The position numbers and the translations under genes were made by a program. The notes beneath the pieces are model-generated. The model worked only from the letters and a program-made list of their open reading frames with translations, was not told the origin of the DNA and did no database searches. DNA of 34,026 nt from Betaproteobacteria bacterium (GTDB taxonomy: Bacteria > Pseudomonadota > Gammaproteobacteria > Burkholderiales > SG8-41), in contig JACQGN010000158.1 of NCBI GenBank assembly GCA_016199545.1, forward strand, positions 1-34,026, read 5' to 3'. Each line of letters opens with the position of its first letter. Within the stretch, counting starts at the first letter, position 1. Below are positions 1 to 7,830 of this stretch, one piece after another.

Positions 1-2
1 CG

Positions 3-752
3 CTTACGCTCGACGATCTTTCCAACCGGATGGGCTACTCGGCCGTGTTCATCGGCACCGGCGCGGGGCTCCCGCAATTCCTCGGAATTCCCGGCGAGAA
101 CCTGAACGGCGTAATGTCCGCGAACGAGTTCCTCACCCGCATCAACCTGATGCGCGGCTACGAATTTCCGGAGGCGGACACGCCGGTGCGCGTCGGCAAG
201 CGGGTGGCGGTGATCGGCGCGGGGAACACCGCGATGGACGCCGTGCGTACCTCCCTGCGCATGGGCGCGGAGGAGGCGATGATCGTTTATCGGCGCAGCG
301 ACAAGGAGATGAGCGCCCGTGTCGAGGAGTACCACCACGCGATCGAGGAAGGTGTGAAGTTCCACTGGCTCACCAACCCGCTCGAGGTCATCGACGATGG
401 CACGGGCTGGGTGAGCGGTCTCAAGTGCCAGAGAATGAAACTGGGCGAACCCGATGCCTCGGGCCGCGCACGGCCGATCCCGATCGCGGGCAGCGAATTC
501 GTGATTCCGGTGGAAAACGTGGTGCTGGCGATCGGGACGACCCCGAATCCGCTGTTGACCCGGACCACGTCGGGTCTGCTCACCAACAAGAAGGGCTGCC
601 TCGTGGCGGACGAAAAAACCGGGCTGACCTCGAAATCGCTCGTGTTCGCCGGCGGCGATGCGGTCACTGGCGCTGCTACGGTGATCCTGGCGGCGGGCGC
701 CGGCAAGCGTGCCGCTCACGCCATTCACGAGGCGCTTGCTTCACGCGCTTGA
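3..752 (+). CDS. GltD/NfnL-type NAD(P)-dependent flavoprotein oxidoreductase, 5' truncated
   Basis: The reading frame is open to the left edge of the window, so only about the last 250 residues are seen; the first in-frame ATG (30) is internal. The fragment begins in the FAD-domain motif GYSAVFIGTGAGLP. It continues into a second Rossmann motif (VAVIGAGNTAMDA), the MIVYRRS segment that contacts NADPH, and a C-terminal FAD-closing segment (VFAGGDAVTGAATVILA). This order is that of the small subunit of glutamate synthase and its relatives (GltA/SudA/NfnL), which move electrons from NAD(P)H through FAD, usually with N-terminal Fe-S clusters that would lie outside the window. Which partner or substrate it serves cannot be told from this part. 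A tRNA gene follows after 115 bases. Confidence 0.9.
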   Translation, partial: LTLDDLSNRMGYSAVFIGTGAGLPQFLGIPGENLNGVMSANEFLTRINLMRGYEFPEADTPVRVGKRVAVIGAGNTAMDAVRTSLRMGAEEAMIVYRRSDKEMSARVEEYHHAIEEGVKFHWLTNPLEVIDDGTGWVSGLKCQRMKLGEPDASGRARPIPIAGSEFVIPVENVVLAIGTTPNPLLTRTTSGLLTNKKGCLVADEKTGLTSKSLVFAGGDAVTGAATVILAAGAGKRAAHAIHEALASRA

Positions 753-851
753 ACCTCGCGCCCGCCCGAACGGCCTGCAATTTTCACCGCCGGTCGCGTT
801 GCGGGGCACTCCTGCAGTCCGTGACAACGATGCCTGCGCGACCTGCTCCGG

Positions 852-857
852 TATAAT
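852..857 (+). promoter_or_regulatory. -10 box of the tRNA promoter
   Basis: A perfect TATAAT lies 10 bases before the mature 5' end of the tRNA and is followed by a GC-rich discriminator, as is common for stable RNA promoters. No convincing -35 box occurs at 16-18 bases spacing; the best TTGACA-like match, GTGACA at 821-826, is too far upstream. Confidence 0.5.
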
Positions 858-867
858 TTCGGCGGCC

Positions 868-941
<74 letters not shown>

Positions 942-1033
942 CTCACGATCGGCAAGCTCCTGCGCGAATTCAGGAGAGGGACCGCGGCCGAAATCCCCTG
1001 CTGCGTCGAAGACGAAAACGGAAGGAAGGCGCA

Positions 1034-1333
1034 ATGAAAATCGCATTCGTCGTTCATACTCAATATCAGAGTGCCAGCGTGATGGAGATCCTGCGCGCGG
1101 CGGGCATCGATTACTACACGCGTTGGGAGCACGTCAAGGGCAAGGGCCACGGCACGGAGCCGCATCTGGGCTCGGGTGGATTCCCGAGCATGAATTCGGT
1201 GTTGATGATCGCGTTTCCCGAGAGCGGTCCGCTCGATGCGCTGATCCGCGAAATAACCGCGGCGAACCACCAGATCCAACGCACCGACGACAAGATACGG
1301 CTGTTCCAGTTGCCGCTGGAACGGATGATCTGA
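1034..1333 (+). CDS. PG0541-type small PII-like protein
   Basis: This 99-residue protein resembles the PG0541 family of transporter-associated proteins, which have a PII/CutA-like ferredoxin fold. The marks are an N-terminal beta strand (MKIAFVVH), the segment YYTRWEHVKGKGHGTEPHLG matching the family's VxGKGxxxGxxLG region, and a strand rich in hydrophobic residues (NSVLMIAF). The start at 1034 is preceded by a strong GGAAGG ribosome site at 1023-1028; the same frame is open upstream but runs into the tRNA gene. The stop TGA is immediately followed by the ATG of the next gene, so the pair is very likely co-translated. Family members often sit beside RND efflux genes, but none is present here, so the partner may be the adjacent membrane protein. 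Family assignment is from memory of sequence pattern. Confidence 0.75.
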   Translation: MKIAFVVHTQYQSASVMEILRAAGIDYYTRWEHVKGKGHGTEPHLGSGGFPSMNSVLMIAFPESGPLDALIREITAANHQIQRTDDKIRLFQLPLERMI

Positions 1334-1945
1334 ATGCGCATTGCCGGATTCCTCGAGTACGCCGCTCTGGTCGTGGGGGGGCTCGGGATGCTGGCGAGCC
1401 ACACGTTCGACCAGCCTAAGGGATTTCAATTGAGCCTGTCCGTGATCGGCGCCGGCATCGTACTGGGCGGCCTTGAGTCGATCTTCACCGGGCGCAGTGG
1501 ATTCCGCTGGGCGGGCGATTCGGGCGAGGCCTATGCCGGCGCGCCGGCGGTGGTGTGGGGTCTCATGTTGCTCACGGCGGGGTGTGCCGTGATCGGGTCG
1601 GCCTATCTCCTTGCGCAAGGCTCCTGGGGGTCGGCGACAGACTATCTCGTGCGCCGGCCCGGTCCGGCATTGATCGTGGCCGGATTGCTGCTCGCCGGCG
1701 CAGGATTCCTGCTGGTCCTCAACCCGCGCAGCCGCGGCGGCGTGGTGTGGACCCTCCTCGTGAGGGTCCCCAAGCTCGGGGTGGGCGTGGTGCTCCTGAA
1801 TCTGGGTTATATGGGCGTGGTGCTCGGCATCTGGGAATGGCTGGATCCCCGCGGCTTCGACCAGGTCGCAGCGACCTTCAGCCACACCTACGACCTGAAC
1901 GCGTTCGGGCGCTCGTGGCGGGGCTGGTTCGGGCTGCGCGGCTGA
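1334..1945 (+). CDS. Multi-pass membrane protein of unknown function
   Basis: A 203-residue protein that I do not recognise. It has about five hydrophobic segments, at roughly residues 5-22, 33-50, 70-95, 111-130 and 143-166, separated by short loops containing RRPGP and NPRSRGG. The C-terminal 35 residues (from WEWLDPRGFD) are soluble and aromatic-rich. Its ATG directly follows the stop codon of the PII-like gene with no spacer, so translation is probably coupled and the two products may act together, for example as a small regulator with its membrane target. There is no transport or catalytic motif that I can name. Confidence 0.8.
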   Translation: MRIAGFLEYAALVVGGLGMLASHTFDQPKGFQLSLSVIGAGIVLGGLESIFTGRSGFRWAGDSGEAYAGAPAVVWGLMLLTAGCAVIGSAYLLAQGSWGSATDYLVRRPGPALIVAGLLLAGAGFLLVLNPRSRGGVVWTLLVRVPKLGVGVVLLNLGYMGVVLGIWEWLDPRGFDQVAATFSHTYDLNAFGRSWRGWFGLRG

Positions 1946-1950
1946 CAGTT

Positions 1951-1977
1951 TTGCGCCGAAGCGCGGGGCTTTATACT
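1951..1977 (+). promoter_or_regulatory. Possible promoter of the ankyrin-repeat gene
   Basis: TATACT (1972-1977) is a five-of-six match to the -10 consensus. The upstream element is poor: TTGCGC at 1951-1956 leaves a 15-base spacer. It lies in the only gap before the ankyrin gene, about 80 bases ahead of its start. Confidence 0.3.
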
Positions 1978-2059
1978 ACGGCAGGCGCGCCGGCTGGACG
2001 GATGACCGGCGGATGCTGATGGTTGTCGAAACCTCAACGGACGTGAAGCGGTAGCGATC

Positions 2060-2944
2060 ATGCATTCAATGCTGGCAAGAATTCTCGAGGGATACATGCA
2101 TCAGTATCCGCACCACCTCGAAGACAAGTACCTCCGGATATTCAGCAGCATCATGAGCACCTGGGGAACGACGGAATGCGACGCGACCTTCGAGGACCTG
2201 TTCTACGACAATCGCGGCACCCGCCAGGGCTTCCCCGAAGAGGTGATGCGCGACATCCTCTTCCTTTCCCGCCTGCACGACAAGTTGAGGAACATGAGGC
2301 TTGGCACGAAGGACGAGGATGTCTGGGGCAACATCGAGTTCAAGGAGCGGATGGAGAAGGAATGCAACATCGAATTCTCGCCGCGGGGCTTTTTCTGGGC
2401 GACCGAGAAAGGCAACGAGAAAGCCATCGGCCTGTTCCTCGAAGCGGGCGTCGACGTCAACCTCAGGAACCAGTTCGACTGGACGCCGCTCATGGTTGCG
2501 ACCTTCATGGGGAGCGAGTCTTCGGCCAACAAGCTCATCAACGCCGGCGCCAACGTGAGCGTGCGCGACAAGCGCGGCTACGCCCCGCTGCACTGGGCGG
2601 TGCAGAGAGGTTTCGCGCGGGTGGCGGAACTGCTGATACAAAAGGGCGCCTATGTCGACGTGAGGAGCCTCAAGGGGATCACGCCTCTTATCCAGGCAGC
2701 AGCCTTCGGCCGTACGAATATTGCGCGAACCCTGATTGCCCACGGCGCATCGGTAAACGCGGCCGACCAGGAAGGCTGGACGGCGCTGCACAAGGCAACG
2801 GCCAACAAGCACCTTGAGATCATGCGGATGCTGCGCGCCGGCAATGCGGATCCGTACGCGGAGCATGCAAAATCAGGTGCGACACCGATGTCGATCGCCA
2901 CGGCATCGAAGGATGCCGAGGTCATCGCGGCCGTGAAGGGTTAG
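2060..2944 (+). CDS. Ankyrin-repeat protein
   Basis: A 294-residue protein with two parts. Residues 1 to about 100 form a charged, helical-looking region (LRIFSSIMSTWGT, then RQGFPEEVMRDILFLSRLHD) that I believe is shared by similar betaproteobacterial proteins but whose function I do not know. From about residue 107 there are six ankyrin units with the usual GWTALHKAT, GYAPLHWAV and GANVSVRD landmarks; the first is slightly degenerate. Ankyrin stacks bind other proteins; no enzyme domain or signal peptide is present, so a cytosolic scaffold or inhibitor role is likely. Starts at 2060, 2069 or 2096 are possible. The last has the best ribosome site (GAGGGA at 2087-2092), but homologous-looking sequence begins before it, so I keep 2060. 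Confidence 0.88.
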   Translation: MHSMLARILEGYMHQYPHHLEDKYLRIFSSIMSTWGTTECDATFEDLFYDNRGTRQGFPEEVMRDILFLSRLHDKLRNMRLGTKDEDVWGNIEFKERMEKECNIEFSPRGFFWATEKGNEKAIGLFLEAGVDVNLRNQFDWTPLMVATFMGSESSANKLINAGANVSVRDKRGYAPLHWAVQRGFARVAELLIQKGAYVDVRSLKGITPLIQAAAFGRTNIARTLIAHGASVNAADQEGWTALHKATANKHLEIMRMLRAGNADPYAEHAKSGATPMSIATASKDAEVIAAVKG

Positions 2945-3117
2945 CCCTGCGCACGGCCCCATCCGGCGCAAACGCGCCGGGATGATACTCGAGGCCTGCC
3001 GGAACGATCCCGGTCGCCCGCCGGCGGCTGCGTGGCGCTGGCTCGCCGAGAACTGCTGCTCGCAGCACGACACCGGGCAGTGGCGGCGCCAGCGGCGCCG
3101 CGCGTGAACAGGCGAGA

Positions 3118-3897
3118 TTACGCTGATGGCCGCCAGCTTGCCCCGCCGTTGACGCTCACTACGGTGCCGCTCACGTAAGAGGCGCGCGGTGAGGCCATGA
3201 ACACGATCACGTTCGCCAGCTCCTCCACGCTTGCCGGCCGGCCAAACGGCATGCCTTTGGTAAGCTCCGGCCAGCGATCGGGGTCGCCCAGTTTCTGCTT
3301 CGCGTCGTTGCGCCAGCGCTCGACGCCGCGGTCGGTCGCGGTCGCTCCCGGATTGACCGCAACCACGCGCACGCCGTGCTTGGGGCTGTCCGCGCCGAGC
3401 GCGCGCGACATCGTCATCAGCGCGGCATTGCCCATGCTGCCCGCCACGTAACCCGCGCTCGGCCGCTCGCCCGCCGAGCCGATCACGTTGACGATGACGC
3501 CGCTCTTGCGCTCGCACATCGCGCGGTATACCTCGCGCGTGAGGTTGATGAAGCCGAACACCTTGAGTTCCCACCCCGCGCGCCACGCCTTCTCGTCGAG
3601 CGCGGTAATCGTGCCCTGCGGGATCGCGCCCGCGTTGTTGACGAGGATGTCGAGCGGCCCGCACGCGTTCGCGAGCTTGACTGCGTTCTCGCTCACGCCC
3701 AGGTCGATCGCGTGGCACGTGACGCTGACCGGATGGGCGGCGGTGATCTTCTTGCGCGCCGCTTCGAGGTCGGCGGCGCTGCGGGCGGCAAGATGCAGAT
3801 TGCAGCCTTCGGCGGCGAACACCTGGGCCGCGCCGAAGCCGATGCCGCGCGAGCCGCCCGTGACGAGCGCGGTGCGTCCTTTAAGTCCGAGTTCCAT
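3118..3897 (-). CDS. SDR-family oxidoreductase with an altered active site
   Basis: A 259-residue classical-length short-chain dehydrogenase/reductase. The cofactor motif TGGSRGIG is at residues 13-20 and NNAG at 87-90. The C-terminal VSVNGGASW is typical of FabG-like members. The active site is unusual. Tyr150 is present, but the lysine four residues later is Ser154 (GYVAGSMG), and the usual catalytic serine before it aligns with Gly140 (NVIGSAG). NAD(P) should still bind; ordinary alcohol/ketone oxidoreduction is doubtful. I recall relatives with the same GYxAGSxGNAAL segment, so this may be a subfamily trait rather than decay. The start has a good AAGGAG site nine bases upstream. It is the last gene of the minus-strand catabolic block. 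A role as a BadH-like alcohol dehydrogenase was considered, but the missing residues argue against it. Confidence 0.9.
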   Translation of the reverse strand: MELGLKGRTALVTGGSRGIGFGAAQVFAAEGCNLHLAARSAADLEAARKKITAAHPVSVTCHAIDLGVSENAVKLANACGPLDILVNNAGAIPQGTITALDEKAWRAGWELKVFGFINLTREVYRAMCERKSGVIVNVIGSAGERPSAGYVAGSMGNAALMTMSRALGADSPKHGVRVVAVNPGATATDRGVERWRNDAKQKLGDPDRWPELTKGMPFGRPASVEELANVIVFMASPRASYVSGTVVSVNGGASWRPSA

Positions 3898-3997
3898 GGT
3901 CGTTTGCTCCTTGTGGGTATGAGGCGTGGGAGCGTAATGCTACCATTTCGACTCGCCCGCGGTGCCTGAGGACACGTGACCGATCAGGCCTCGCACA

Positions 3998-5413
3998 TCA
4001 GGGAAAGGCGCTCACGAGCGCTGCAGCGGCATCCGGCGCGCTTTCCAGATTCCGCACCGCTTCGGCCAGACAATCCGCCTGCGACATGGGCGTCCCGAGA
4101 CCAAATTCGAGACAGCCGCGGAATTTGCCGAGAACCTCTTCTTCGGTCATCGGCTCCTGCGGACTGCCCTTGATCGTATCGCGACTGATTTCGATGCTGC
4201 TGCCGTCCGCGAGCCCGAGTTTGACGCGCGCAGGCTCGATCGCAGCCGGTTCGATTTCGGGGTCGGACGCGATGACGGTGCGCGCCGCAAGCGCGACCAC
4301 GGCCGGATTGGTGATGCCGGGTTTCTGGAAGCTCCGCAGTCCGACCGCACCATCGGTGAGGGCGCGCGCGAAGCTGTAGGCGGCGTTGAACTGCGCGTGC
4401 ACGACCGAATCGCGCAGCGCATCGTAGGGCTCGCCCACCGTGAGCCAGTTGGTGTTGCCAAGGCGGACCTCGGCGGACTCCACTTTGCCGGCGCGGATTC
4501 CCGTGTTGTAGAGCTCGATGCCGATGCCGATCAGCGTGTGGTTACAGCGGCAGCAGGGATACGGCTTGAAGCTGTACTCAGGTATGCGCCACTTGGTGCC
4601 GAGCCCCTCGAAGAGAAACCCAGGATTGAACTCGCCGCGCTCGTACAGCGCAACGAGCCCGGCGTTGCCTTCCAGCGTGCGGCGGGTGCCGGTCAGCCCG
4701 TCCGCGGCGAGAAACGCCCCGAGCACCGCGGCGCGCGCGGCAAAGCCCGCGCCCAGCCGCTTCGACAGCACGGCGTCACGCATGCTCTGTGCCGAACCGC
4801 TTGCCTGATGAAACGCGAGCCCCAGGGCGTTGTTGAGTCCCGCGGCATCGAGCTTGAGCAGGCGACCCGCGCCGAGAGCGGCGCTCAACGTACCGAACAC
4901 CATGGTGGGATGCCAGCCTTTGCCGAGGCTGTTGTACGCCGCAAGCCCCAAGCGCGCGTGCAGCTCCGCGCTGATCGCGTAGCCGAGCAGGAATTCGCGC
5001 CCGCTGATGCTCCCGCAGTCCTCGGCGGTGGCAAGCAGCGCAGGAAGCGTCACGCAGTTGGTATGCACGCGCGCCGGATCGTGCTGGTCGTCGAAGTCGA
5101 GGGCGTGGCACGCGGCGCCGTTTGCAAGCGCGGCGGTGGGCGGCGAGTAGCGCCGCTTCCCGATCAGGCCGGTGGCGGAGCCCTGCGTCTCCCACCGCGA
5201 AAGGCGTGCGTTCAGTTCCGGTATCCCCGCTGCGCGAGCGGCGCCGCCGATCACGCCGAACGCGTCGATGATGAGCGTCTTCAGCATCTCGATCACCTCG
5301 CGCGGCAGATCCTCGTAGGTGAGGCGCGCAATCGTCTCGCACAGCTCGAGGCTCGCGCCGTCTGCTAGCAGATTCGCCGACGCCTCGGGCTTCAGCGGCA
5401 ACACCGATGCCAT
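3998..5413 (-). CDS. MmgE/PrpD family protein
   Basis: A 471-residue protein spanning the whole MmgE/PrpD fold. The helical N-terminal domain carries the LIIDAFGVIGGA and NGAACHALDFDDQHD segments and HPTMVFGTLSAALGAG. A smaller C-terminal domain starts near FKPYPCCRCNHTLIGIG. Known members include 2-methylcitrate dehydratase (PrpD) and cis-aconitate decarboxylase; most others are unassigned and often lie in degradation clusters with CaiB-type transferases and Bug receptors, as here. The ribosome site GGAAGGGG lies just upstream of the ATG. There is no PrpB or PrpC nearby, so a methylcitrate cycle role is unlikely. The substrate is probably a hydroxy- or unsaturated carboxylic acid from the same pathway, which is an inference. 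Confidence 0.92.
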   Translation of the reverse strand: MASVLPLKPEASANLLADGASLELCETIARLTYEDLPREVIEMLKTLIIDAFGVIGGAARAAGIPELNARLSRWETQGSATGLIGKRRYSPPTAALANGAACHALDFDDQHDPARVHTNCVTLPALLATAEDCGSISGREFLLGYAISAELHARLGLAAYNSLGKGWHPTMVFGTLSAALGAGRLLKLDAAGLNNALGLAFHQASGSAQSMRDAVLSKRLGAGFAARAAVLGAFLAADGLTGTRRTLEGNAGLVALYERGEFNPGFLFEGLGTKWRIPEYSFKPYPCCRCNHTLIGIGIELYNTGIRAGKVESAEVRLGNTNWLTVGEPYDALRDSVVHAQFNAAYSFARALTDGAVGLRSFQKPGITNPAVVALAARTVIASDPEIEPAAIEPARVKLGLADGSSIEISRDTIKGSPQEPMTEEEVLGKFRGCLEFGLGTPMSQADCLAEAVRNLESAPDAAAALVSAFP

Positions 5414-5441
5414 GAGTCACCCCTTCCCTTTGTCATGCCTC

Positions 5442-5526
5442 CGTAGGTTGGAATGAGCGACGCGAACCCCAACAAATTCGGTGCCCAGCGTTGGGTTTCC
5501 GCATGGGCGCCTCAACCCAACCTACG
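5442..5526 (-). repeat. Imperfect palindromic intergenic repeat (GTAGGTTGGGTTGAGGCG type)
   Basis: The left arm 5442-5473 begins CGTAGGTTGG and ends AACCCCAAC; the right arm 5490-5526 begins GTTGGGTTTCC and ends CAACCCAACCTACG. The arms are reverse complements with a few mismatches and an insertion, around a loop near 5474-5489. It fills much of the gap between the MmgE/PrpD gene and the quinone oxidoreductase gene. Sequences of this kind recur between genes in many proteobacteria, and their mobility mechanism is not known to me. Confidence 0.7.
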
Positions 5527-5580
5527 CAGAACCGGAGCCCGGGATTATATGCGTGCGCCGCAACCGCGTGGCGCGGGTCA

Positions 5581-6585
5581 TCACGCCGTTCCATCATCGC
5601 GCATTTCCAGCACGACCTTGCCCAGCACGCGGCGGTCCCGCACCGTCGCGAGCGCCTCACGGAAACCGGAAAGGGGATAACGCGCCATGACGTGAGGCTT
5701 GAGCTTCCCCTGCACGTACAGCTCGAACAGTTCCTGTTGCACGCGCTGCACCTTCTCCGGCTCACGGTCCCGGTAGTCGCTGCTCTGGAGTCCAATGATA
5801 GAGATGTTCTTGACCAGCACGTAGCCGGCCTTGATCTCGGGGACGCGGCCCGCGGCGAAGCCGACCACGACGAGCCGCCCGCACCATGCGATCGCGCGCA
5901 GGCTCGCATCGAACACATCTCCACCCACGGAATCGATGATGACATCGGCGCCGCGCTTGCCCACAGCGGCGAAAACCTGGGTGCGCAGGCTCTCGCGCAG
6001 GTCGGGCACGTTGGTGTAAACCACGTGATCGGCGCCGTTCCCGCGCGCAAGCGCAGCTTTTTCGTCGTTGCTCGCCGCTGCCACCACCGTCGCCCCGAGG
6101 GCCTTTGCGATCTGCACCGCGGCAAGCCCCACGCCGCCGGCGGCGCCGGTGACGAGCACGACCTCGCCGCGACTCACCTGCGCCCGCTCGACGAGAGCGA
6201 AATGCGCAGTGAGATAAGCGAGCCCCATGGCGGCCGCGTCTGCAAAACTCATTCCGGCCGGCATCCGGTGGCAGACGGTCTCCGGCGCAACCGCGCGCTC
6301 CGCGAACGCGCCATGCTCGACCTGCGCCATCACGCGATCGCCCGGCTTAACGCGACTCACCCCCGTGCCGACGGCGGCCACCGTTCCCGCCAGGTCCTTC
6401 CCCGGCACGAATGGTGCCGGCGGCAGGCGCTGATAAGAGCCGCCAATGACAAGAAGGTCCGGAAAATTCACGCTCGCGGCATGAACATCGATCAGCACCT
6501 CACCGGTGTGCGGACGCGGCTCCGGAAACTCTTCCAGTTGCACGGCATCGATCGAGCCGTGCCGGTGCACAACCACCGCGCGCAT
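5581..6585 (-). CDS. Zinc-independent MDR-family NAD(P)H:quinone oxidoreductase
   Basis: A 334-residue medium-chain dehydrogenase/reductase. The GroES-like domain (residues 1-120) has VHAASVNFPDLL and PGKDLAGTVAAVG. The Rossmann domain carries VTGAAGGVGLAAVQ at about 145-158. The catalytic and structural zinc cysteines of alcohol dehydrogenases are absent, as in quinone oxidoreductases and enoyl reductases (Qor type). It probably uses NADPH to reduce a quinone or an alpha,beta-unsaturated carbonyl compound. The frame stays open for another 233 codons, but those are antisense to the CoA-transferase gene and look non-coding; MRAVVVHRHG at 6585 is the natural start. The gap to the upstream CaiB-type gene holds a palindromic repeat (6605-6639). 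Confidence 0.9.
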   Translation of the reverse strand: MRAVVVHRHGSIDAVQLEEFPEPRPHTGEVLIDVHAASVNFPDLLVIGGSYQRLPPAPFVPGKDLAGTVAAVGTGVSRVKPGDRVMAQVEHGAFAERAVAPETVCHRMPAGMSFADAAAMGLAYLTAHFALVERAQVSRGEVVLVTGAAGGVGLAAVQIAKALGATVVAAASNDEKAALARGNGADHVVYTNVPDLRESLRTQVFAAVGKRGADVIIDSVGGDVFDASLRAIAWCGRLVVVGFAAGRVPEIKAGYVLVKNISIIGLQSSDYRDREPEKVQRVQQELFELYVQGKLKPHVMARYPLSGFREALATVRDRRVLGKVVLEMRDDGTA

Positions 6586-6604
6586 CACCTGCACCTGACA
6601 AGAG

Positions 6605-6639
6605 ACCCTCCCTCTCCCCCCGGGAGAGGGATCGAGGGT
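6605..6639. repeat. Nested palindromic intergenic repeat (CCCTCTCCC/GGGAGAGGG type)
   Basis: Two nested inverted pairs occur: ACCCTC (6605-6610) with GAGGGT (6634-6639), and CCTCTCCC (6611-6618) with GGGAGAGG (6622-6629). It is the same general type as the element at 23169-23206. It lies between the CaiB-type gene and the quinone oxidoreductase gene. Confidence 0.65.
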
Positions 6640-6682
6640 GAGGAAGGGTTTATGGAAAACGTGAGCACGGGAACAATGGGTG

Positions 6683-7825
6683 TCAGCTTCTTGGTTGTTC
6701 GTCCTGTCTCTGTTTTTGATCCAACAGTGCGTTCGCTTCCCCCAGCGCCGGATATCCGACGACCGCCTCCGCACCGCGAAAATTACGCGCGATCGGAAGC
6801 GGCAGCGCCGCGATGCTGTGCGCGCCGGCGACGAGCTTCGAGTCGAACAGGTGGCGCGCGACGAACTCAGAATCGGCGAGCGCTTCCTCGACCGAGCGCA
6901 CGACGTTGCAGCAGAGGTCTTTGCCGGCGAAGGCTGCGCGCCATTCGTCCGCCGTCCGCCGACGAATGCATTCAGCAACGGCACGTTTGACACCATCCGC
7001 GTCGCGCGTGTCGTCGCGCGCCGCGGCCGGCAGGCCGATCGCGTCGCAGAAGTTCCGCCAGAACTTTTCCTCCAGGGGAGCTGCGGCGATGAAACCGTCG
7101 TCCCGGGTGCGATAGATCTGATAGCGCGGGCTGCCCCCGGTGACGAGCGCCTGCCCCGGCCGCGGCCAGCGCCCTGCGGCGAGACCGTCGCCCATTGCCC
7201 AGTACATGAACGCAAACAGATTGTCCGCCATCGCCACGTCGAAATGGGAGCCGTGTCCCGTGCGGTCCCGCTCCCGCAGCGCAAGCAGGATGTTGATCAC
7301 CGCCGGATAGGTGCCGCCGGCGATATCGGCGATCAGCGCCGGGGGTATCACCGGCGCGCCGTCCGTGCCCGCGCAGAGCGCGAGCAGTCCGGTCTCCGCG
7401 ACGTAGTTGAGATCGTGGGCAGCGGTCATGGCGCGCCCGCCCGCCTGCCCATAGCCGGTGATCGAGCAGAAGACGATACGTGGATTGAGTTTCTCGACCG
7501 CTGCGTAGCCCAGCCCGAGCCGCTCCATGACGCCGGGCCGAAACTGCTCGACGATCACATCGGTGCCCTTGATCAGCGGCGTGAGCCGAGCAAGCGCATC
7601 GGGCGCCTTAAGATCAATCGCGATCGAGCGCTTGCCCCGGTTGAGCAGCGCGAAGTTCACGCTGTCGGCGCCGAACTTTGGCAGGTAGCTGCGCATCTCG
7701 TCGCCCGCCCCCGGGCGCTCGATCTTGATCACCTCCGCGCCGGATTCCGCGAGGAGCAGGGTGGCAAGCGGACCCGGCAGGAGCGTACTGAAGTCGAGGA
7801 CCCGCATTCCGGCAAGCGGTTGCAT
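6683..7825 (-). CDS. CaiB/BaiF-family protein with racemase-type (AMACR) active site
   Basis: A 380-residue class III CoA-transferase/racemase family protein. Its N-terminus, GMRVLDFSTLLPGPLATLLLAESGAEVIKIE, is the family hallmark. His137 (in HDLNY) and Asp167 (in IADIAGG) are 30 residues apart, the same spacing as the catalytic pair His126/Asp156 of alpha-methylacyl-CoA racemase from Mycobacterium. This suggests epimerisation of 2-methylacyl-CoA esters rather than CoA transfer, although the family cannot be divided securely by eye. The start codon is five bases beyond the stop of the upstream 3HCDH-like gene, so the two are almost certainly in one transcript. A racemase would fit a pathway degrading branched or alicyclic acids. 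Confidence 0.9.
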   Translation of the reverse strand: MQPLAGMRVLDFSTLLPGPLATLLLAESGAEVIKIERPGAGDEMRSYLPKFGADSVNFALLNRGKRSIAIDLKAPDALARLTPLIKGTDVIVEQFRPGVMERLGLGYAAVEKLNPRIVFCSITGYGQAGGRAMTAAHDLNYVAETGLLALCAGTDGAPVIPPALIADIAGGTYPAVINILLALRERDRTGHGSHFDVAMADNLFAFMYWAMGDGLAAGRWPRPGQALVTGGSPRYQIYRTRDDGFIAAAPLEEKFWRNFCDAIGLPAAARDDTRDADGVKRAVAECIRRRTADEWRAAFAGKDLCCNVVRSVEEALADSEFVARHLFDSKLVAGAHSIAALPLPIARNFRGAEAVVGYPALGEANALLDQKQRQDEQPRS

Positions 7826-7830
7826 GCCTA

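Noticed and set aside
3118-3897. The SDR gene named as BadH (2-hydroxycyclohexanecarboxyl-CoA dehydrogenase) to complete the alicyclic pathway.
   Set aside because: The catalytic Ser and Lys are missing, and it lies four genes away at the end of the block, so this name is not supported.
5581-7284. A single 567-residue protein with an Arg/Ser-rich N-terminal extension on the quinone oxidoreductase.
   Set aside because: The extra 233 residues are antisense to the CaiB/BaiF gene and include repeat sequence. The natural family start is at 6585.
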